From assembly GCA_016806645.1 (NCBI GenBank), contig JACSYO010002172.1, positions 447,990 through 511,989 on the forward strand: a DNA stretch of 64,000 nt. The letters are read 5' to 3'. The notes under the pieces were generated by a model, which made no database searches, was not told the origin of the DNA, and saw only the letters and a program-made list of their open reading frames with translations. Made by a program: the position numbers and the translations under genes. The number at the start of each line of letters is the position of its first letter. Positions within the stretch are counted from its first letter, which is position 1. The DNA comes from Ophiodon elongatus (lineage: Eukaryota; Chordata; Actinopteri; Perciformes; Hexagrammidae). Shown here piece after piece: positions 57,349-64,000 of the stretch.

Positions 57349-57577
57349 TCGATGGACGAAGAGCAAAACCTCCTATCTGAAAAAAATAAAACATTTTGAG
57401 AATACGAAAAAAATACTTGTTTTCTTGTAGAATGCTATTTGTTAAGGATACCCAATAAATAATACAAAATAGAAAAAAATACAAAGAAAAGAAAAATATA
57501 CAAAGTGCAGAGAGGAGGTTATTCCCACTTTTCTTAGATCATTTTGCAGATAGGAGGTTTTGCACTTTGGCCATCGA
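57349..57577 (-). mobile_element. TA-flanked MITE, copy 2 (inverted relative to copy 1)
   Basis: A 229-bp copy of the element at 1019-1259, in the opposite orientation. Its ends are TCGATGGACGAAGAGCAAAA and, at the right, GCACTTTGGCCATCGA. TA lies at 57347-57348 and 57578-57579. On the minus strand TATCTGCAAAATGATCTAAG and GAGGTTATTCCCAC align with copy 1, and the shared interior includes CTTGTAGAATGC and TGTTAAGGATACCCAATA. No long TA tract is present here. Confidence 0.85.
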
Positions 57578-57939
57578 TATACCAGATGGTTTCATAAAGC
57601 TATCTACTCCTCCCTTTGATGGAGCAGAACAAGAAGCGACGTCAGCTGTGTACCAAAGCTTAAACCTCCCGTCAATCCTTGCTGGCCTGAAGTCCGGTCC
57701 TTCAGAAGTGCTGATTTAAATTCCTTAAACCAGATTCTAAGAGGAACTTTATTCCAACTGACTTAAACTATTAGAAGTCTGCTCCTACAGAGTTTTGCTG
57801 CTAAAAACATATTGAAACATTATCTGTGAGATCTAGCTGCAGTGTTTTGAATTGAATTGAACATGAAGACTATTCTTCTTTTTTTTGTTTATCTTTTTTA
57901 TTATATTATATATTAACTAATTCTCAAAATAAATGAAAT
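57578..57939. other. Non-coding, nothing recognised
   Basis: Unique sequence with a TATATTATATATT AT-rich stretch near 57900. Confidence 0.4.
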
Positions 57940-58690
57940 AATTTTGATCTCTTCAGTAAGTAGCCGCCTGATGAGCGGGGTAATGTATGGTAATTATCGT
58001 GCTATGAATTCCTTCACCTTTTGGGGGATTCAAGTCCTGCTCACCCGGTCTGGGTTATAATGACCCTTTGTTCATTAGCCCTTCCATATACTTCTGAGAG
58101 TTGAAGAGCATTTCACAAATTAAACCTGCGATTGAAAAGTTTCTGCTGCTGTGTCATATGTGAGTCATATTAAAGTTGACCATCCATTTCTTCATTTACT
58201 GTGAAAGCAAAGAGCACTTTGTCTTTTTTGCCCGTATTTACAGATAAATAAGGTTGGCTCTGCAATGAGTAGATACACTCTCTCCTCTGCTGTTATGGAA
58301 CGATAAATATAGATCTCAGTGTTTCATGGCCTGGATTTTATTAGAAAATCCATTCCCGTCTTTCACATCCCTAATTTGATCAATTACAAGCAATCCCTAA
58401 GAAAAAGTCAAATCAATATGACGCAAAGTCAAGTACATTGAAAGCGGTACATCTTTCTCTTTTCTATTTTTTTGCTCTGCTTCTGAATACATCAAAATGC
58501 ATGTTTACAGCGTGCAGTAGAAATAAAATTCACCCTAAGTGGTTGTGCCAGGTCGTGGATGCTGGCGCTCTCGTTGGGCCCTGGACGGCCTTAATTCCTT
58601 CTGTCAGGCAGTAATCAGGTCTGTTTCACATAACGGGCCATTAGTTTAAAGAGCAGATCTGCTCTCGGCGCTGCTGACAATGGGCAGAGT
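57940..58690. promoter_or_regulatory. Candidate conserved regulatory block (inference)
   Basis: Repeat-free sequence with GGATTTTATTAGAAAATCC (58333-58351, an almost perfect palindrome), CCTAATTTGATCAATTAC and GGCCTTAATTCC words and a GC-richer end with GCAGTAATCAGG. The density of ATTA/GATCAATTA words suggests a regulatory element. Confidence 0.3.
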
Positions 58691-58710
58691 GTGTGTGTGT
58701 GTGTGTGTGG
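58688..58710. repeat. (GT)n tract
   Basis: About 11 GT units. Confidence 0.95.
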
Positions 58711-58767
58711 TGAGAGGAAGAGGGGGCCTGGGGGTGGGGTTATCTCTGTATGCCAAACCTGACCTGG

Positions 58768-58795
58768 CAGGGCTAGCATAGCAGGGCTAGCATAC
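58768..58795. repeat. Exact tandem duplication of 14 bp
   Basis: GCAGGGCTAGCATA occurs twice in direct succession without a mismatch, so the duplication is recent. Confidence 0.95.
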
Positions 58796-59494
58796 AGAGG
58801 AGGGAGGGGAGGAGCGGGAAGGAGCCGTGGAAATAGAGGAAGAGGCCGCACGCATCCGATCCACTGGAGGAAAATGAGGCTGACAGGTCAGAGTGTGCCC
58901 TGAAGATGTTTCCATTTTAACTCCATTCAAATCTGTAATCACTGGCCTCTGCATGAACCCACTCCTCTTTACTACACAGAGAAAAAAGATACAGAAAAAG
59001 AAACCAACCTAAGGAAGGAAGTGGTTTGTTTCCGTCTTGCCCCCGGTGGCCACGGACTTCAGCCCCACCTCCCGCATGTGTCAGGCCCGTCTCCTCAGGC
59101 CGTTCCACGGAGCTCCTTTCAAAGACAGGAGACAAGCGTTGACAAGATAGATGACAACTCCACCTGCCCCGGCGGAGCAGGCGGAGGTGACGCCGTCTCG
59201 TTACATCAACGCTCGCCGCCACAGTCGGGCGAGCAGATAATTGGAAACACGGTGAGGCAAAAGTCACACCAACAACGTGGCATTGCAGTTTCACAGAGCC
59301 CCAGAGAAAGGTAATCCTCTGACGTTAGGGGGGCATCCCCGAGCAAGGCGGTGCTCTCTGGCCGTCCACGTCTGGAGGAGAGGTTGGGGCTAGGGCCAAA
59401 CACCACCCCTTACCCTAATAGGTTAAGACACATCCAGCATTTGCTTTCATCTCTCAGGGGGAGCGCTGACACAAACCATTTTCGTTCTTCTCTG
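58796..59494. other. Non-coding, nothing recognised
   Basis: GC-rich sequence. Open frames on both strands at 58917-59406 (up to 125 codons) show no domain. Confidence 0.4.
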
Positions 59495-60091
59495 CCCCCC
59501 CCCCTCTCCAACACCCCCCATCCCCCCACCCTCCTCTTTCATTTGCCCATCCACACATGTGAACTTCTCTTGTTGATTCGTTTTCTCTCACTGAATACAT
59601 TGGAGTCAGAAAACAAGAGAGAGCAAGACGAGCGCTTTAGAGCCCAATGGAGACACTGGTTCTCATCCCCCCCCCACCCACCCCCCCCAGGCTCAGAGAC
59701 ACAGGAGGGCACAGCACCTCTCAGGGCGGCAGCTCATTAATGCGAGGAAACGACAGTGTTTAGTTCCAACGTATGCTGGAAAAATAATATTTGTCAGGAG
59801 CGAGGAAAGCTGTGTAACTAAGGGTGAAATGATTCCAATGATTGCCATATTATCATACCAAGAAAATAACTGGCTTTTGTTTCCCCGTGTTGCGTCTGGA
59901 TGTGAGCAGTGTGTGCTCCATGAGGCACATTCATGTTCCCTTCAGAGGGGCTGGATGTGGCCCGCGCCTCCAGGCCAACTCTGCTTTTGGGATTTTTTTT
60001 TCTTTCTCCTCACGCCGCCCTCCAATCCTCCACCCCATCAGGCTCACTCAGCAAGCCCCCCCACCCCCTCCTCTCCCCCGGCCCCCCCCCC
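59495..60091 (-). other. Cluster of C-rich tracts, quadruplex-prone on the minus strand
   Basis: Three C-rich tracts lie at 59495-59532, 59667-59688 and 60056-60091. On the minus strand they read as G runs with short loops, for example G9-T-GGG-T-G9 and GGGGGGG-T-GGGGG-.. -GGGGG-CC-G10. Each can form a G-quadruplex, with an i-motif on the plus strand. Between them (59730-59900) lies unique sequence with CAGCTCATTAATGCG and ATAATATTTGTC words. The long open frames here are proline/serine-rich artefacts. Confidence 0.7.
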
Positions 60092-60225
60092 ATTCACCAG
60101 CGACATGGCATTTGCACTGCTGAGGAGAATGTGAGCTAATGAAAGTGTAAAGCCTGTGGTCACTAGAGTATAAAATTCACATTTGGCCAAGACCGGCTGT
60201 GCAATCTGATATTATGAGCCCTGCC

Positions 60226-60227
<2 letters not shown>
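60092..60227. other. Non-coding, nothing recognised
   Basis: Short unique stretch. Confidence 0.4.

Positions 60228-60279
<52 letters not shown>
60228..60279. repeat. (GA)n microsatellite
   Basis: About 26 pure AG units, a homopurine mirror repeat capable of triplex (H-DNA) formation. Confidence 0.98.
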
Positions 60280-60284
<5 letters not shown>

Positions 60285-61239
60285 AAGGGCTGCAAATAGC
60301 ACTCAAAAAAGACAAACACAGGAGAAAGACGCACAGTTGAAGTGGAATGATTTCATGCTACCGACAGCAGGACTCTCTGTCGGTAAAGGCTCGTGAAAGG
60401 CTGGCAGAGAAATGTACGACACCCGATGTAACGATGTGGAGTAAAAATGTAAAAAAAAACAAAAAAAGGGCGGAGCGGTTTCCGACAGACACCTCGTGGA
60501 GGTGGCTCAGTCTTTGCCCAAAAGAAAGAAGGGACGAGCGAGACGAGAGAGACCCAAGGTACCGTACGCCGCCATCTTGTTTCTTGTGTACGCGGAGCGG
60601 CCGCTTGCCCTCGTCAAATGGAGGTCTGCTGTGGACAGGAATGAGGTCAGAGGCGGCGTCTAAAGACGTGACGCAAACAGCCCTGAAAAGTAAATAAATA
60701 AAAAGCCTCTTCCTGTCGTGACGAAGCCCACAGCGCTGTAGATGGGGAGATTTCTGTACAATGAAAATAAATGAAAGAAACCTAATTAGATCTCTGTTGT
60801 ACCTCTAACAGCTCCTCCTGCAGACAACGTTACTTATCACACACTCGTCTCTTCCGTCTCCTCGCTCAGCAGCACAATTCGCCTAATTGTTTCCTTTTTT
60901 TCTTTTTTTTAAGAAGTTATTCAAAAAGGAAAGTCAAAAGCAAAAGAAGTAAAGCAGCATAACATTATCTCCGTGGCGGCACTCAAATTAAATAACGGCA
61001 GGATGCGTTTCGTCAGTCTTTTGTTGAATCACTAGCTCCACTTCACGCAGGTCAAAAGTTCACGCGCATTAAGAGCGGTTGACCTATTTCCTCTCTAAAC
61101 TTCTTCAGTTGGTCCTCTAGCCTCTGTCCACTCACATTACTCACTGGTGGCTGTTCTCAGGAGTGAAACGCTGCAGCCTGTCATTAATGACAAGAGGCTG
61201 AATCATTCCACTATTACCTCCAGCATGAGGCCGTGTTCA
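60280..61239. other. Non-coding, nothing recognised
   Basis: The 116-codon frame at 60347-60697 is charged and low in complexity, without a domain. An A/T homopolymer-rich part lies near 60890-60930. Confidence 0.4.
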
Positions 61240-61585
61240 GGGTTGTTGATCTGTTTGTTTGTCAGCAGGATAACAGATAAAACTACCGGTCGGATTTTCA
61301 TGAGACTTGGTGGAAGGACTTGGTGGAAGAACGTGGTAGAAGGACTTGGTGGAAGGACGTGGTAGAAGGACTTGGTGGAAGGACTTGGTGGAAGGACGTG
61401 GTAGAAGGACTTGGTGGAAGGACTTGGTAGAAGGACGTGGCGTGGTCCGAGGAGGAACCCGGTGTATTTAGGAGTGGATCTGAATCACAGGGCGGATGCA
61501 ACACATATTCTCCCCTTTCGTTAGCATTGCGAGAGGTCAAGGCCTCGGCTGAGGTCTGCTCTCACTGAGGGCCATAATTTAATAT
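61240..61585 (+). mobile_element. Dispersed repeat carrying a 13-bp minisatellite
   Basis: GTTTGTTTGTCAGCAGGATAAC, ACTACCGGTCGGATTTTCATG and AGACTTGGTGGAAGGA before the array, and GTGGTCCGAGGAGGAACCC, GTGTATTTAGGAGTGGATC and GCCTCGGCTGAGGTCTGCTC after it, match in order a widespread vertebrate repeat (standard form: TTTCATGAAACTTGGTGGAAGGATG ... AAGAACCCATTAAATTTTGG ... GCGGAGGTCTGCGCTC). The array replaces the single AACTTGGTGGAAGGATG segment of that repeat. Confidence 0.75.
61305..61440. repeat. 13-bp minisatellite, 10.5 units
   Basis: Units alternate between ACTTGGTGGAAGG (A type) and ACGTGGTAGAAGG (B type). The order, by position from 61305, is A, A-like, B, A, B, A, A, B, A, A/B hybrid, then a partial B. 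The A-A-B and A-B motifs imply higher-order duplications after the first expansion. The minus strand gives a false STTSFHQVLPPSP peptide. Confidence 0.97.
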
Positions 61586-62750
61586 ACATAATAAAACTTA
61601 TGACATATACTGCGCCTGCTGCCTCTGTGTCCCTGTAACCCGGTCAGTCCTGTTGAGATGATACGAGGATGCCAGTCGTCCCTCACGTACCTCCATGCAG
61701 GTCTTGTTCTCATCGTGGGAGCGTTGCTTCTCCTCTCGTCTTCGTGTTGCTGGCTCTGCGATGTTTCCCTGTTGTCGTTTACAACCTGGTTTACGACAGA
61801 AAGCTGTTTCCATTCCACTAAACTGGACTCTCGACTGCCTGGAGAAGGAAACAAATGCTTAACATTGTTAATATAAACTTTGTCCCCACGGCACACAGAC
61901 TTCCTGAAAGCCCTTTGCGTTTGGACCCGTCCACCACCACGATGTATTTAGTAATCATCAATTTCAATTATTTTATTTTGGTCCAAAATTCCTTTTTTAG
62001 TGTGATTATGAAATATCTGTCTAAAACAAAAGGATATGAACTCTCTCGCCCTCACAGCGATGTCCATGACTCTAACGGGCCCCGTCACCGTTAAATAACC
62101 AAAAGGTAATGAAAAGCTACTGCAGCTACTAGTACTACTGCAGGTACTACTGCCTCTACTATGTACAGTTACCTATCCAGCTGTCCGTTTGAGGGCTGAG
62201 GAGCGAGCTTCAGTCTCCGTCACAGAGTCAAGAGACAGGACGACACACTCCAAACAGCAGAGAATACAGGCAACAGCACAACCGCCCAAAGCTCAAATAT
62301 AATATTATTATAATTAATATAATATTTATTCATAAACTTTTTGACGTTTTCCGCAAACAACTTAATAACCGGATGTTACGTAGCTCCCTAACACCTGAGA
62401 ATGTTCTTTAAGTTTGCAATAGAATATCAAGACAAAGCTGCATTGTATAGCTACCATGCATAACTAGAGTAATTCCATAATTTGTACAGACAATATTATT
62501 TTTTATGTATTTCATTTCATCACCATAGCAACATATATCGTCATGTGTGATAAACACAAGGCTGCTGGTGCATGAGCATTGAAAATATTATGAAAATATT
62601 AAGTGAGACAATTTACAAAGTAAAGTAAGACTTATATCTATTACTTAATATAAAAAAATAAAATTAGCTCCCACGTGAACAACTACAACCTCAAAATACT
62701 TGAAAGTTAAATTATCAGCAATAATAGAAATATTTAATTTAATAAAAAAA
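61586..62750. other. Non-coding, nothing recognised
   Basis: Unique sequence. An ACTACTGCAGCTACTAGTAC-like triplet-rich piece lies at 62116-62165. No gene was found. Confidence 0.45.
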
Positions 62751-62751
62751 A

Positions 62752-62793
62752 ATATATATATATATATATATGTATACAGTATATATATATATA
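62752..62793. repeat. (TA)n tract with GTATACAGTA interruption
   Basis: Two TA runs (62752-62772 and 62780-62793) flank GTATACAG, and the preceding base run is A-rich. Confidence 0.95.
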
Positions 62794-63708
62794 ATTTCAG
62801 ACAAGTGCCTTTTTCTAGCATTACATTTTTTTATGTATCGATTTAATATTTATCTTGATATACTGTTTCAAGTATAAAGCATAAACCACCACGTACAGAA
62901 CCATAGCTTAAGCTAGGTTTGCTGACAGTTCCAGAAAAAATAATTGCAGGATTTTTTTTTTGTTTTGAGTATTTTAGAAAATTGTGTAATAACTACTTTT
63001 ACTCGAGCTAAGGATCTGAATTCTTATTTTGTGTCTGCTGGTCTCCCGGCTACCTCGAACAATACTACAACTCATGTCTACTTCCCCAGACATATATTTA
63101 TATTTGACCTCATAATGCCATGCGATCACATTCACTCTCATTGGAAACGATACGTCTATTGTATCTCCTATTATCATTACAATTATGAAAACCTTCACCT
63201 GGAGCCAGACCTGGACCCACCAACACGCTGATGGTGGAATGCAGCCGTGATGATTCATCACCAGTCTGCGTCTCGGTCCCCGGCTCAGAGGAGGAGAGGT
63301 TAATAAAAGATGGGGTCGGATGTAGCCGAGTCACGACGCTTGTTGTTCCCCAGCAGAACGCCGTGCGTGTGCAGGGTGAGCGTCGTGAAGGGCCAAGCTG
63401 GCAATTATAATCAGGCAGGAGCAGAAATTACAGCCATACCTATGTGATTGCACGCTATCACGTTTCAGCTGCGCCTGGAAAACACAAACTCTGCTGGCCC
63501 TCAGTCTGGGGCCCTCCTCGTAGAGCAACGTGTATTATATGGTACCTACACATACTCAGCTGTACATATGAGACACGGAGGACCGGAGCATCTGAGAGGC
63601 AGCGCTTTTCTTTTTTTTTTATCAAGTTCACTCAGGGTGTATGTAGGCCAGCGTGTGCCAGAGAGCACAGTGGCCCTTCAGCTATAGGCCATCTTTGTGA
63701 TGGGGAAC
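62794..63708. other. Non-coding, nothing recognised
   Basis: Unique sequence. The 95-codon open frames on both strands at 62944-63261 have no domain. Confidence 0.4.
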
Positions 63709-63779
63709 CTCTCTCTCTCTCGCTCTCTCTCTCTCTCATATCTTTATATAAGCAGGTGAAACTGTGTGTGTGTGTGTGC
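63709..63779. repeat. (CT)n and (GT)n tracts
   Basis: CT run at 63709-63737 with one CG interruption, then a GT run at 63763-63779. Confidence 0.95.
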
Positions 63780-64000
63780 TTCAGGTCTCAGGTGGGCGGT
63801 TCAGCAGATCCCTCAGCTCACTAACGTACTAACAGAGGTCACAGTATTCTATAGAGAGCAGGAACAGGAGGTAAAGGTGAGCTGCAGGACAACAGGCTGA
63901 TAAAACACCGCATTTAAAATGCACTACGTTTCATATATATATATATATATAGGTCTGGTATGAGTTATCTACACCTTAGCTATCAAATGTTTAACATTTT
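63780..64000. other. Non-coding with (AT)n at 63933-63950
   Basis: Nothing else recognised up to the window edge. Confidence 0.5.

Noticed and set aside
59351..59740. 129-codon proline/serine-rich frame as an exon
   Set aside because: Driven by C-rich tracts, with no splice signals and no domain.
60347..60697. 116-codon charged frame
   Set aside because: Arises from A-rich and purine-rich sequence, with no domain or conserved motif visible.
61305..61440. CRISPR-like array
   Set aside because: Units are contiguous without spacers, too short, and in a vertebrate genome.
61298..61540. Minus-strand STTSFHQVLPPSP repeat peptide
   Set aside because: Translation of the 13-bp minisatellite.

Overview
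This is vertebrate nuclear DNA, almost certainly from a ray-finned (probably percomorph) fish. The evidence is abundant CA, TA, GA and CT microsatellites, tRNA-derived SINEs of types I know from teleosts, decayed LINE 3' ends of the L2/Maui, L1-like and RTE-like kinds, and non-autonomous DNA transposons with readable terminal inverted repeats (Tc1/mariner-like, hAT-like, piggyBac-like and a long-arm foldback). I found no cellular protein-coding gene, no exon I can defend, no rRNA or functional tRNA, and no prokaryotic feature. Every coding-like segment I recognise is a broken retrotransposon remnant. The window is best read as a gene desert or a very large intron.

Layout. 0-4.2 kb: unique sequence, a TA-flanked MITE (1019-1259) and a ~1.2 kb long-arm inverted-repeat element (2950-4139). 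6.4-7.4 kb: an inverted SINE with a duplicated tail next to an RTE-like LINE remnant. 8.3-9.5 kb: an inverted-repeat element and a long CA tract. 11-12.9 kb: dispersed-repeat debris. 12.9-15.3 kb and 17.9-18.4 kb: GC-richer, repeat-free blocks that look like candidate conserved regulatory DNA. 15.4-17.4 kb: a near-perfect palindrome, an intact SINE, a shrunken SINE and a 21-bp minisatellite. 18.7-23.5 kb: hAT-like and LINE ends and a TTAA-flanked piggyBac-like MITE. 25.7-36.2 kb: SINE fragments, pyrimidine-rich repeats, a composite SINE carrying a 15-bp minisatellite and flanked by a clear 12-bp target-site duplication, and a GATAA array. 37-45 kb: mostly unique, candidate-regulatory blocks plus strong hairpins at 38.0-38.2 kb. 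45.5-57.6 kb: a mosaic of LINE-associated repeats, hairpins, microsatellites, two DNA transposons 19 bp apart (52.6-53.45 kb) and two LINE remnants in opposite orientation. 57.9-64 kb: candidate-regulatory blocks, C-rich/G-quadruplex-prone tracts, a GA tract and a 13-bp minisatellite grown inside a dispersed repeat.

The elements do not form a pathway. The connecting theme is repeat turnover: two minisatellites appear to have been born by tandem amplification inside dispersed elements, several SINEs are rearranged rather than simply truncated, and three near-perfect short hairpins lie in otherwise unique DNA. Conservation cannot be seen in one sequence, so the regulatory calls are inference and carry low confidence.
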